A program made the position numbers and the translations under genes. A model generated the notes under the pieces. That model searched no databases and was not told the origin of the DNA. It worked only from the letters and a program-made list of their open reading frames with translations. From the NCBI GenBank assembly GCA_026990725.1, contig JALXCX010000222.1, positions 1 to 19,493 on the forward strand: a DNA stretch of 19,493 nucleotides, read 5' to 3'. This document shows positions 1 to 7,907 of this stretch, one piece after another. The DNA comes from Desulfobulbaceae bacterium. GTDB lineage: Bacteria > Desulfobacterota > Desulfobulbia > Desulfobulbales > Desulfobulbaceae. Position 1 is the first letter of the stretch, and each line of letters opens with the position of its first letter.

Positions 1-1
1 A

Positions 2-553
2 AAAACAGGCAGATTCTCCAGAATGATTGAACATGCCTCAGTTGATTTTGCCGCTCATCCCCAAAAAAGCAAGCAGTCTCTTCCGATTTTTCCGGCAGGG
101 GACGGATTCTCTCTGTCCCGGGAATCAATATACCGGGATTTGATCCCCTTTGGCCCGACCTACCAAAATGTTCTCTCGGCAGAGATTTTTCCTGTGGGTG
201 CTTCTGCCCGGCTCGCGACACCTCTTAACGTTACTGTCAATGCCCCACATGGTTCTCCTTTTCTTTTTGACAGTGCAATGCATGTTGCCTGTGCCTGGGG
301 CCAGCGATATGCAGGTATTGTTCCCTTTCCTGTTGGATTTTCGACAAGAACTCTCCGGGAAGCCTCTGCCCCGGACACCCAGTATCTGGCAACAATTCGA
401 CACGCGGGAGGACGCAGGACAGAACTAACCTTTGATATTGATATTACAGACATAAGGGGAGCTCAGATAGAGCAGATTCGGGGGTTGGTTATGCGGGATG
501 TGAGCGGAGGACGTCTGCTGCCTCCTGACTGGATTCAAGCGACAACTGAATAG
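2..553 (+). CDS. Polyketide-synthase-type dehydratase, C-terminal hotdog half (partial at 5' edge)
   Basis: The reading frame is open to the first base of the window (first full codon at base 2), so the visible ATG at 23 is probably internal and the N-terminal half is missing. The visible part resembles the second half of a PKS/fatty-acid double-hotdog dehydratase (PS-DH family), which removes water from a beta-hydroxyacyl chain. Counting from the ATG at 23, residues 38-50 (YRDLIPFGPTYQN) match the conserved Y-x-G-P-x-F/Y stretch. D83 and H87 in FLFDSAMH fit the D-x-x-x-Q/H motif that carries the catalytic Asp of the second hotdog. The catalytic His belongs to the missing half. Neighbouring MMPL exporter, methyltransferase and glycosyltransferase genes fit an aryl-polyene-like or related fatty-acyl pathway. 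The product is not known. Whether this was a stand-alone dehydratase or the end of a larger synthase cannot be seen. Confidence 0.72.
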   Translation, partial: KTGRFSRMIEHASVDFAAHPQKSKQSLPIFPAGDGFSLSRESIYRDLIPFGPTYQNVLSAEIFPVGASARLATPLNVTVNAPHGSPFLFDSAMHVACAWGQRYAGIVPFPVGFSTRTLREASAPDTQYLATIRHAGGRRTELTFDIDITDIRGAQIEQIRGLVMRDVSGGRLLPPDWIQATTE

Positions 554-558
554 AGAAA

Positions 559-942
559 CTATTCTTCCTGTAATCTGCCCCAATCCTGTAATTGTTCAAC
601 ACCTTTTCTGGTAAGCCAGCGCAGAAAAACCATTGAATATTTAGCACCGCACAGGTACATACCAAAGATAAAGACAAGATGGGAAAATCCATAGATAAGC
701 GGCCCGCCGATAACAACAATCCAGGGCTGATGAATCTTGACGGCAACAACACCAATGCCCGCAACAGCAGGCCAGCCAAAGAGAAAACTCAGGCCAATGG
801 TCAAAAGACCGAAAATAATCCGCAGTGAAGGTTTTTCCCTGAAGGACTCAAGATCGGCCTTGCGGGCAACAGCATTTGCAACAAATGGTTTTTTGAGTAA
901 ACTGGCCGCCATTTTTGCAGACAGCTGTTTTAATTGTTTCAT
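559..942 (-). CDS. Small polytopic membrane protein, function unknown
   Basis: This 127-residue protein is not recognised. It has a basic, amphipathic N-terminus (residues 1-35), hydrophobic segments at about 41-70 (probably two short helices or a hairpin) and 74-98, and a charged C-terminal tail. An AGGGG ribosome site lies just upstream of the ATG on the minus strand (plus-strand bases 944-949), which supports the start. The gene sits inverted between genes of the lipid/polyketide cluster. It ends 5 bases from the end of the dehydratase gene (tail to tail) and starts 37 bases from the glycosyltransferase start (head to head). I infer membrane location and possible association with the cluster from position only. 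A non-coding reading is unlikely because the hydrophobic pattern and ribosome site are coherent. Confidence 0.65.
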   Translation of the reverse strand: MKQLKQLSAKMAASLLKKPFVANAVARKADLESFREKPSLRIIFGLLTIGLSFLFGWPAVAGIGVVAVKIHQPWIVVIGGPLIYGFSHLVFIFGMYLCGAKYSMVFLRWLTRKGVEQLQDWGRLQEE

Positions 943-968
943 GCCCCTACTATCAACAACTTTTCACT

Positions 969-974
969 GAAAGG
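969..974 (+). promoter_or_regulatory. Ribosome binding site fixing the GTG start of the GT25 gene
   Basis: GAAAGG lies 5 bases before the GTG at 980. No in-frame ATG with a comparable site exists before the conserved N-terminal strand of the protein, so GTG is the likely start. Confidence 0.6.
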
Positions 975-979
975 CAACC

Positions 980-1687
980 GTGGAATATATTCAGGCCTGG
1001 GATTTTTTTGACAAGATTTATTGCATCTCGGTCAACGAGCGCAGTGACAGGCGAAAAACCGCCCGCAGAGAGTTTGCCAAAGTTGGCCTGCTTAAGCGGG
1101 TCGAGTTCGTCAAGGTTGCCAAACATCCGCTCAATGCGGAACAGGGCATATATGAGTCCCACATCCTGTGCATGAAAAAAGCATTGGCCGCAGGCGCTGA
1201 AACCATTCTTCTCTTTGAAGACGATATCATTTTTCATCATTTTTCCGCAGCCGACCTACGGCAAGGCTGCGCCGCCCTGCAATCTTTTCCTGACTGGAAT
1301 GTCGTCTTTCTCGGCTGCATGGTCAACAAAATACGGAAGACATCCTGTGAGGCACTGGTGCAAATCCGCTATCAATGCCTGACCCATGGCTACGGTCTGA
1401 CAAGTGATTTTGCACGCCATCTCGTTCAGATTCCCTGGCAGGGAACACCTTATGACGGGTTGCTCAAAAATGAGAGCAGCCATTTCTTTGCCATTCACCC
1501 CATGCCCGCTTTTCAGAGTAACTCACCCACTGACAACAAGACTCTGCATCTGGACAAAATACGCCGGGCGCTGGGCGGGTTACAACGGCTGCAACTGCTC
1601 AATGAATGGTTCCATCTCCATAAAAAAACAATTATTATGGCCCATGCTGCCGGAGTAATACTGGCAGGTATGGCTTTTTTTCTTTAA
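980..1687 (+). CDS. Glycosyltransferase family 25 (LPS-type) protein with C-terminal membrane helix
   Basis: This 235-residue protein starts with GTG. The N-terminal stretch at residues 12-24 (KIYCISVNERSDR) is the typical GT25 opening, which in other members reads as a variant of V-x-N-L-x-x-R-x-x-R. E80-D81-D82 in LLFEDDI is the acidic metal/nucleotide-sugar motif. HGYGLTSDFARHLV (136-149) and PYDG (157-160) match the later GT25 blocks, and AIHPMPAFQS (171-180) the block near the end. Family members transfer a sugar from a nucleotide donor onto lipooligosaccharide or protein, at the cytoplasmic face. Residues about 217-235 form a hydrophobic tail that could anchor the enzyme to the inner membrane, unlike many soluble relatives. 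It lies just ahead of the exporter gene and is probably cotranscribed with it. I infer that it glycosylates the cluster's lipid product. Donor and acceptor cannot be told. Confidence 0.82.
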   Translation: MEYIQAWDFFDKIYCISVNERSDRRKTARREFAKVGLLKRVEFVKVAKHPLNAEQGIYESHILCMKKALAAGAETILLFEDDIIFHHFSAADLRQGCAALQSFPDWNVVFLGCMVNKIRKTSCEALVQIRYQCLTHGYGLTSDFARHLVQIPWQGTPYDGLLKNESSHFFAIHPMPAFQSNSPTDNKTLHLDKIRRALGGLQRLQLLNEWFHLHKKTIIMAHAAGVILAGMAFFL

Positions 1688-1699
1688 AGGACAACTCCC

Positions 1700-1720
1700 A
1701 TGGAGCTTTTTTCATCGTAA
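1700..1720 (+). promoter_or_regulatory. Six-codon leader ORF whose stop overlaps the exporter start (TAATG)
   Basis: ATG at 1700 opens the frame MELFSS and stops at TAA 1718-1720. The last A of that stop is the first base of the exporter's ATG. AAAGGA (1686-1691) is well placed, 8 bases before this mini-ORF. The exporter's own ATG has only GGAG (1702-1705), 14 bases away, which is poor spacing. The arrangement suggests the exporter is translated by re-initiation after the mini-ORF. This is seen in sequence only; translation is inferred. Confidence 0.4.
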
Positions 1721-4700
1721 TGAAGCAGATTCGCCTGCGCATCCTCATCCTGACACTCCTGTTCAGCGCTGTTCTTGCGGTAGCAGGATTGCTGCGTCTG
1801 CAGATAAATACCGATGTTCTCAATACGCTGCCACAAGAGAGTGATGTTCTCAGCGACGCACTGGCAATTTTTACGAATCATCCCATGCTCGAACAGATTG
1901 CCATTGATGTTCAGATCAACAGGGACGACCCGAATACGCTTGTCGCCTGCGGCAGTTTTATCGAAGAACAGCTGCGGGCCAGCGGCCTCTTCGGCCAGGT
2001 CGGCACGGAACAATTCGGGGCGCTCATTCCCGGCCTGGCGATGCACATTGCCCAAAACCTGCCAATACTCTTTACCACAGACGAACTGCGGAAGCTGGTT
2101 ACACCAAGACTTACCCGGGAGGCTGTCAATAAACGCATGGAGGAACTGTTCTTCAATCTAAGCGCCATGGGCGGGATTGGCCAGTCCGAATTTATTGCCC
2201 TTGATCCACTGGGTTTAAAGGATCTGGTTCTTGCCCGCCTGGCATTACTTGCCCCCTCCATGTCAACCCGGCTGTACCGGAGCAAATTGCTGTCAGCCGA
2301 CGGCCGCCACCTGCTGGTAACAGCCAGGCCTGAAAAGGCCGGCACAGACACCCGAAACGCCCGGGCTCTTGCGACTCTGCTTGAAGACATTGCACATCAG
2401 GTTGCCGACAAATTTACCACGGACCAAATACGACTCAAACTAACGCCTGTGGGCGCCTTCAGGGCGGCACTTGATAATGAAACCATTATCCGCCACGACG
2501 TCAACATGGCCATCATCTTTGCCATGGCAGGAATAGGGTTACTGCTCCTGTTTTCTTTTTCCAGACCGCTCATCGGTTTGTTGTCCCTGGTGCCCGCTCT
2601 TGCCGGAACCGGTGTTGCCCTCTTTGTTTATTCACTTTGTAACGATTCCATCTCCATTATGGTTCTGGGGTTTGGCGGTGCGGTCATCTCTATTACTGTT
2701 GATCATGGCATCGCCTATCTGCTCTTTCTTGACCGCCCCCATGCTACCAGTGGTCAGCAGGCAGCCACCGAAGTGCGGGCTGTTGGGCTTATGGCCGTGC
2801 TGACCACTGTTGGGGCCTTTCTTATTCTGTGCCTCAGCGGCTTTCCACTTTTTACTGAGTTGGGCCTGTTTACAGCACTGGGCGTCCTGTTTTCCTTTCT
2901 TTATGTCCACATGGTTTTCCCTCACGTCTTTCCAGTGCTCCCCCCAGTTGCCGGCAGGAAAAACCGTCTGCAGAAACTTATCAACAGCTGTGCCGCAACT
3001 GGCTGGCCGGGTACCGTAACGGCCGGAGTTCTTGCCCTGATCCTGTTGTTTTTTGCCACACCCGGTTTTGACGTGAGCATGGAAAGTATGAATACTGTCA
3101 GCCGGGAAACACTTAAGGCGGACAAACAGTTCACAAAAACCTGGGGCAGCCTGGGAAACCGGGTTTTTCTCATGTCCAGCGGGAAAGATTTACATACGCT
3201 GTTGGAGAACGACCAGGAGCTGACAAAAAACCTGAATCAGGATATGCATTCAGGTTTTTTACGGACTGCTTTTGTTTCCTCCATGCTCTTTCCCGATAAA
3301 GCGACCGCTCTGGATAACCATCGTGCCTGGCAGCAGTTCTGGACCCGGCAACGCATAAATGATTTACAGAAAAGTCTTATCAATAATGCCATGCCTTTGG
3401 GGTTTTCAGAGGATGCCTTTGCAGATTTTCTGGCATCGCTTTCAGCCAGCTCCATCAAGGTACCAAGGCTTGAGAAAAAATACTTTTCCCTGCTGGGTAT
3501 TTCCAGAGCACATGATCAAAGTCAATTAATCCGTTTTATTACTGTGGAGCCCGGCGACAAGTATAACAGTGAAGCTTTTTCTAAAAAGTATAAAAAATTT
3601 GGTCAAATTTATGACGCCGGCTATTTTTCCAAACAGTTAGGGGCGTTACTGTTTTCAACTTTTGCCAGAATTCTGCTGATCATTGGCATAAGTATCAGCT
3701 TCATGCTTCTCCTCTTTTACCTCAGTCTCCCGTTAACAGTCATCACGCTGCTACCAGTCGTCTTTGCCTATATCTGCACCCTTGGCACCCTGCACCTTAT
3801 GGGCCGCTCTCTTGATATTCCCTCGCTCATGCTCTCCATTGTTATTTTAGGCATGGGCATTGATTACTCCATCTTTTTTGTTCGGGCTCACCAACGTTTC
3901 CGAAACTCGAATCCCCCTGCCATGGGCCTTGTGCGGATGGCCGTGTTCATGGCCGCTGCATCAACCCTGATCGGCTTTGGTGTCCTTGCCGGGGCCCGTC
4001 ATTCACTGCTGCATAGTATAGGCATCACCTGTCTGCTGGGCATCGGCTATTCTCTGCTTGGCACCTTTCTGATCCTGCCCCCGATTCTGAAAGAATATTT
4101 CTCTCCCAGGACAATTTCCTCCGGAGAAAGTCTCAACAACAGAGTACTGCACCGTTTCAAACTTCTGGAGGCCTATCCACGCATGTTTGCCCGTTTCAAA
4201 CTGCGGTATGACCCTCTCTTTGCCGATCTGCCGACCTTCCTGCCCCGGCCGGAATCCATAAAAAATATCCTGGATATAGGTTGTGGATACGGAGTCCCGG
4301 CTGCCTGGTGCCTGGAATATTTTCCTTCTGCAACCATTACCGCTTTCGACCCCGACCCGGAACGGATACGCATAGCCTCACTGGTTATTGGCAACAGAGG
4401 AAAAGCCTTCACGGGCCGGGCCGATGAAATCCCGGCAAAGACAGACCCGGCCGATCTTATCCTGCTGCTGGACATGCTCCATTATATTGATGACCATGCT
4501 CTGGGGGCGCTCTTTGCCAGCTGTGCCGGGGCGGCACAAGCCGAAGCCATACTCGTTATTCGCTACAGCGTTCAACCCGAAGGAAAACCCTCCTGGCTCT
4601 GGTATCTGGAACAGGCACGAATACGGTTACAAAAGATGAACGCCTATTTCCGCACTCCGAAACAGGTTGAGGCCCTGCTCCAACAGTCGGGCTTTACCAT

Positions 4701-4788
4701 TGCGGCCCACAACGTAAGCAGGGACAACCCGGAATTATTCTGGCTCACAGCCCGGCTCCCGCGCGCAAGAGTCCTGGGCGAATCATGA
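1720..4788 (+). CDS. RND/MMPL-family exporter fused to a C-terminal SAM-dependent methyltransferase
   Basis: This 1022-residue protein has two parts. Residues 1 to about 790 form an RND-superfamily (MMPL) inner-membrane transporter: an N-terminal helix (6-26), a periplasmic domain to about 260, five clustered helices to about 410, a second short helix (about 437-449), a second periplasmic domain, and a second helix bundle (about 640-790). The conserved acidic helix motifs are D328 (SITVDHGIAYL) and D715 (LGMGIDYSIFF), the positions linked to proton coupling in this superfamily. After a linker of about 60 residues comes a class I methyltransferase with SAM motif I DIGCGYG (852-858), an acidic residue in AFDPD, and LLLDMLHYI as a motif II/III region. 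In aryl-polyene clusters the exporter and methyltransferase are normally separate genes. The gene overlaps the deacetylase by ATGA. The likely cargo is a fatty-acyl or polyene lipid. The fused part may methylate the cargo or its head group in the cytoplasm. Confidence 0.85.
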   Translation: MKQIRLRILILTLLFSAVLAVAGLLRLQINTDVLNTLPQESDVLSDALAIFTNHPMLEQIAIDVQINRDDPNTLVACGSFIEEQLRASGLFGQVGTEQFGALIPGLAMHIAQNLPILFTTDELRKLVTPRLTREAVNKRMEELFFNLSAMGGIGQSEFIALDPLGLKDLVLARLALLAPSMSTRLYRSKLLSADGRHLLVTARPEKAGTDTRNARALATLLEDIAHQVADKFTTDQIRLKLTPVGAFRAALDNETIIRHDVNMAIIFAMAGIGLLLLFSFSRPLIGLLSLVPALAGTGVALFVYSLCNDSISIMVLGFGGAVISITVDHGIAYLLFLDRPHATSGQQAATEVRAVGLMAVLTTVGAFLILCLSGFPLFTELGLFTALGVLFSFLYVHMVFPHVFPVLPPVAGRKNRLQKLINSCAATGWPGTVTAGVLALILLFFATPGFDVSMESMNTVSRETLKADKQFTKTWGSLGNRVFLMSSGKDLHTLLENDQELTKNLNQDMHSGFLRTAFVSSMLFPDKATALDNHRAWQQFWTRQRINDLQKSLINNAMPLGFSEDAFADFLASLSASSIKVPRLEKKYFSLLGISRAHDQSQLIRFITVEPGDKYNSEAFSKKYKKFGQIYDAGYFSKQLGALLFSTFARILLIIGISISFMLLLFYLSLPLTVITLLPVVFAYICTLGTLHLMGRSLDIPSLMLSIVILGMGIDYSIFFVRAHQRFRNSNPPAMGLVRMAVFMAAASTLIGFGVLAGARHSLLHSIGITCLLGIGYSLLGTFLILPPILKEYFSPRTISSGESLNNRVLHRFKLLEAYPRMFARFKLRYDPLFADLPTFLPRPESIKNILDIGCGYGVPAAWCLEYFPSATITAFDPDPERIRIASLVIGNRGKAFTGRADEIPAKTDPADLILLLDMLHYIDDHALGALFASCAGAAQAEAILVIRYSVQPEGKPSWLWYLEQARIRLQKMNAYFRTPKQVEALLQQSGFTIAAHNVSRDNPELFWLTARLPRARVLGES

Positions 4789-5603
4789 TCTCGTCATCAC
4801 AACACCACCTCAGTCCGGCCGAAAAACTGGGCTTGGGATCTCTGGCTCTTGCCGGTGTTACAGCCTTTGCCGCTCCTGCCCTGAGTGTTTCCATCCTCAT
4901 ATTCTTTCTTGCCTGCTGCGGCGTTGCCCCTTTTTTGCCAAAAATCGGTTTTTTCCTACCAATCATCAGCCAAGGAGAAAAAAACGAAACAACCATTGCC
5001 CTGACCTTTGACGATGGGCCGTCTCCAGACTCAACTCCATATATTCTCCATCTGCTGGCCCAAAACAAGAGCACAGCCACCTTCTTTATTATCGGGGAGA
5101 AAGCTGCGCAATACCCTGAACTGATAAAAAAAATTTTAGAAAATGGTCACAGCATCGGCAACCATTCCTGGAGCCATGACAATCTGCTGATGTTCAGAAA
5201 CAGCGATAATCTGGCCCGGGACCTCCGGAAGACGCAACAGATTCTGGCAGAATTTGGCATGCGGCCTCTGGCTTTCAGGCCACCAGTGGGGATCACCGGC
5301 CCCAGATTAGGGAAGGTAATGGAAGAGCTGGATATGTATACTGTAAACTTCAGCTGCAGGGCATTTGACCGGGGGAACCGCAGGGTCAGGGGATTTGCTC
5401 AACGTATTCTCGGCCGCATCAAAGGCGGCGACATCCTGCTGTTGCACGACAGCAGGCCTTTCCAGGATGAGCAGGAAGAAATATGGCAGAACGAATTGAA
5501 ACGCCTGCTCTTAACATTAGACAGGCGCTTTCAGGTGGTTCCTCTTGAAACGCTGACAGGAAGACCTGTCATGGAACGGACGACCGGAAAACAATCAGCT
5601 TAA
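4785..5603 (+). CDS. Membrane-anchored NodB-type polysaccharide deacetylase (CE4)
   Basis: This 272-residue protein starts at an ATG that overlaps the exporter's stop (ATGA), so translational coupling is likely. Residues about 16-60 hold two hydrophobic stretches that would anchor it in the membrane. The NodB homology domain follows: TFDDGP (74-79, with D76 as catalytic base and D77 as metal ligand in the family), HSWSH with H127 and H131 as the other metal ligands, RPPVG (165-169), and LLLHD (218-222), whose His is the catalytic acid. All key residues are present, so it should be active. Family members hydrolyse N- or O-acetyl groups from sugars in the envelope. Context suggests it trims the sugar added by the GT25 enzyme, or a carrier-linked sugar. 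That is inference. The gene overlaps the 3' end of the next gene on the other strand by 9 bases. Confidence 0.87.
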   Translation: MISSSQHHLSPAEKLGLGSLALAGVTAFAAPALSVSILIFFLACCGVAPFLPKIGFFLPIISQGEKNETTIALTFDDGPSPDSTPYILHLLAQNKSTATFFIIGEKAAQYPELIKKILENGHSIGNHSWSHDNLLMFRNSDNLARDLRKTQQILAEFGMRPLAFRPPVGITGPRLGKVMEELDMYTVNFSCRAFDRGNRRVRGFAQRILGRIKGGDILLLHDSRPFQDEQEEIWQNELKRLLLTLDRRFQVVPLETLTGRPVMERTTGKQSA

Positions 5604-6215
5604 GAGAAGATTATTGGCAAAACTGATTATCGGCCCGATCACCTTATCGATGACACCGGAATAAAATAAAACAAGCAGCACAATAAAACCATACCTCTCA
5701 AATTGGGCATAACTACGTGCCGCCTCCGGAGGCAATAATCCCATAAGGACTTTGGAACCATCCAGTGGAGGAATGGGCAGGCAGTTAAACACAGCCAGCA
5801 TGACGTTAATCCAGACCGAGGCCACAAGCATCTTCACCACAGGTTCTAAGATTACAATCGGGAGGAACTGCGCCATCAAAAAAATTCGTACCAGAAGCGC
5901 GCTGGCTGCTGCCATAAAAACATTTGCCACAGGACCAGCAAGGGCAACAATCAGCATCCCTTTTCTGGGATCTTTAAAATATCCTGGATTAACAGGTACT
6001 GGTTTGGCCCAGCCGATTTTCATAATGATAAAGGCAAGCACCCCGATGGGATCAAGATGCCGTATTGGATTCATTGTCAGTCGACCCGCATTTTTTGCCG
6101 TAGGGTCGCCAAGCTTCCAGGCAACGTAGCCATGAGCCAGTTCATGAAAAGTCAGGGCGAAAAGCAAAGGAGGGGCCAGAATAACAAGTTGCTGTATAAA
6201 ACTGTTAATATCCAT
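5595..6215 (-). CDS. Site-2-protease-family membrane metallopeptidase (M50)
   Basis: This 206-residue polytopic membrane protein belongs to the short S2P/M50 group (YwhC-like), which lacks PDZ domains. The zinc motif is HELAH at residues 24-28 (H24, E25, H28) in the first membrane helix. The third ligand is D152 in NCLPIPPLDG (144-153). NPIRHLDPIGV (49-59) is also characteristic. The length is normal for this minimal subfamily. Such proteases cut substrates within the membrane; the substrates of this group are mostly unknown. It lies downstream of two genes on the same strand, with a gap of 134 bases containing a hairpin, so it may be transcribed separately. No strong ribosome site is visible (AGGA on the minus strand lies about 17 bases before the ATG). 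It overlaps the deacetylase tail by 9 bases. Confidence 0.9.
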   Translation of the reverse strand: MDINSFIQQLVILAPPLLFALTFHELAHGYVAWKLGDPTAKNAGRLTMNPIRHLDPIGVLAFIIMKIGWAKPVPVNPGYFKDPRKGMLIVALAGPVANVFMAAASALLVRIFLMAQFLPIVILEPVVKMLVASVWINVMLAVFNCLPIPPLDGSKVLMGLLPPEAARSYAQFERYGFIVLLVLFYSGVIDKVIGPIISFANNLLLS

Positions 6216-6256
6216 AAAAAAAGACTAAATGTCCTGAAAAAATTTGCAACCGCTCT

Positions 6257-6291
6257 TGGGATAACTTCTTTCTCTTTATGAGAATATCCCA
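6257..6291. repeat. Inverted repeat (interrupted hairpin) between the pseudo-EEP and protease genes
   Basis: TGGGATA (6257-6263) pairs with TATCCCA (6285-6291). Inside it TTCTC pairs with GAGAA around a TTTAT loop. The two stems would stack into about 12 pairs with a 6-base bulge on one side. No T-run follows on either strand, so it is not a classic terminator. It could be a processing or stability element between the two minus-strand genes, or a protein-binding site. Confidence 0.4.
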
Positions 6292-6349
6292 CATGAGACG
6301 GGAATGCAAATATGAAGGATACTTACCTTGTCTTTAAGAAATAACAGTC

Positions 6350-7243
6350 CTAACAGCCCGCCGTATTCACTCCGCCAAAAGCATTGGCCTGGCCCATCCA
6401 TGCCGGTTGAAAGGAGACCTGATCTGCCTCACTTGGCCCGTTCCAGGGACGAATGAAAGAAACGTATCGATAAATTTGGCTCACTGCCTCATCTTCGCGC
6501 CTGATAACATTAAAATCAAGTGCTGCTCCATAGTTCCGGGCTGTATCGGTTACCGGACCCGCAGACGTCAATAACTGGCGGACATTAAAACAATCAATAT
6601 CTGCCACAGGATCCTCTACACTCTTTACAAAACAAATGCGGGCGGAACTGTTCCTGCAGTCGTCTGCTGAGTGAATTTGAAACATCGAAGACTGAGTTTT
6701 GAATAGTCCGGTATCACTTCCCTTTGTACCTGATCCGAATGCACCGCATAAAAGAATCGCCGCATACTGCTTTTCCATGACAGGATGTTCAAAAATTATC
6801 TGAAACTCCCTGCGCTGTGCCTCGGTAGAGGTTTTCATTCGGGGAAGCTGAAGATTGATGACCAGAATCGCATCACCCTCTTTTCTGACAACAGCAAATT
6901 GCGCTTTTTGTTTCTTCCTCTGTGATCCCCCTGGCAGGGAAAAACTACCGCTGGAGAGCATACAACAATCAGTACCTGTTAAAATGGCTGAACCAGAGGA
7001 AGAGCAAGCCTTCTTTTTAATCTGTGATTCCTGCCTATTACCAGTAACAGCAAAAGCGCAGGCCATGCCTGTGGCTTCGGCCAATTCCACTGCTCTGTTA
7101 TTTTGGCCACTCTTGCCAACAGGAACATCCTGACAGCAGAGTATGTCAAAACCACCTTTTTGAACGCCTTTGACCAGCTTGCTGAAAACATGAGTATCAG
7201 CCCCTGTATATTCTCCAGTATTAATTGTTGCTACTCGCAGCAT
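6350..7243 (-). CDS. Degenerate endonuclease/exonuclease/phosphatase (EEP)-like protein, probably non-catalytic
   Basis: This 297-residue protein has no signal peptide and is probably cytoplasmic. The strand order and spacing resemble the EEP (DNase I/exonuclease III/phosphatase) fold: LRVATINTGEY at the start, FDILCCQDV at 32-40, AILLCGAFG at 162-170, RICFV at 202-206, and ALDFNVI at 241-247. The family expects Asn, Glu, His, Asp-x-Asn, Asp and Ser-Asp-His at these places. Only N8 is kept. Glu is D39, the His of N-T-H-L is Q132 (NLQLPR), G-D-F-N is G167-A168-F169-G170, the I-D-Y/H Asp is C204, and the His of S-D-H is F244. It should therefore not cut phosphoesters in the normal way and may act as a binding or scaffold protein. 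It has eleven cysteines. GGGAGG, 6 bases before the ATG on the minus strand, supports the start. The family call is from motif order only and is moderate. Confidence 0.6.
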   Translation of the reverse strand: MLRVATINTGEYTGADTHVFSKLVKGVQKGGFDILCCQDVPVGKSGQNNRAVELAEATGMACAFAVTGNRQESQIKKKACSSSGSAILTGTDCCMLSSGSFSLPGGSQRKKQKAQFAVVRKEGDAILVINLQLPRMKTSTEAQRREFQIIFEHPVMEKQYAAILLCGAFGSGTKGSDTGLFKTQSSMFQIHSADDCRNSSARICFVKSVEDPVADIDCFNVRQLLTSAGPVTDTARNYGAALDFNVIRREDEAVSQIYRYVSFIRPWNGPSEADQVSFQPAWMGQANAFGGVNTAGC

Positions 7244-7283
7244 GATGGACCTCCCGCAGAAATACTATTGTTTAAAAGAAACG

Positions 7284-7571
7284 TTACTTCTGGCCGGTGA
7301 TTCTCCGTATCATCTGCCGCTCAATATTTACAGATTCTTTCACTATTCCCCAGCCCTCCCCGGTGTTGTCAGATCCCTGGACGACAAGCTTGCTTCCTCC
7401 AGGATTTGGTGACCAGACAAAAAAGGTTATGCAGCAAACGGCAACAAGACAACAGGCTGTTATAATACAAAAAACACTTGATACACCACGAGAAGAAGGC
7501 TCTTCTTCCGGCAAAAAATAGTCCGGCAAAAATTCTTCCACTTCTGTTGCCAAACAGTGTAATTTATCCAT
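7284..7571 (-). CDS. Small single-helix membrane protein, cysteine-rich, function unknown
   Basis: This 95-residue protein is not recognised. An acidic N-terminus (residues 9-25, EVEEFLPDYFLPEEEP) is followed by one membrane helix at about 31-53 containing five cysteines (C35, C40, C41, C46, C47), then a polar tail of about 40 residues. The topology is probably N-in with the tail outside. It ends 40 bases before the pseudo-EEP gene on the same strand, so the two are probably cotranscribed. A weak purine-rich stretch precedes its ATG (GGGG about 11 bases upstream), so the start is less secure. I infer a membrane partner for the pseudo-EEP protein, from context alone. Confidence 0.6.
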   Translation of the reverse strand: MDKLHCLATEVEEFLPDYFLPEEEPSSRGVSSVFCIITACCLVAVCCITFFVWSPNPGGSKLVVQGSDNTGEGWGIVKESVNIERQMIRRITGQK

Positions 7572-7907
7572 TCTTTCTTTTACCCCTGTCTTAAATTACA
7601 GACACTACTCCTCAGCGATCTAAACATATCGGCAAGGCTGAGTGATCATACTGCCAAGTTTACAGTGTCGCAGATTGGGTGAAATATTGACTCATTCTCA
7701 GGTCTCTGTTGTACAGCCCTCTCACCAGACTCACTTTACCCCCCAGCCCCTTTTTCCAGATATCTTCTTTATTATCACCAGGATATAAATAAAGGTTCTC
7801 TTTTCATTGCGCCTCAAGTCCTGAATTTGCTCTTCAGTAGAAGACGCGTTACACAGTATTAATGCAAAACCCTTGCCGGAATACAGACAACCGAAAATGC
7901 CGGATAA

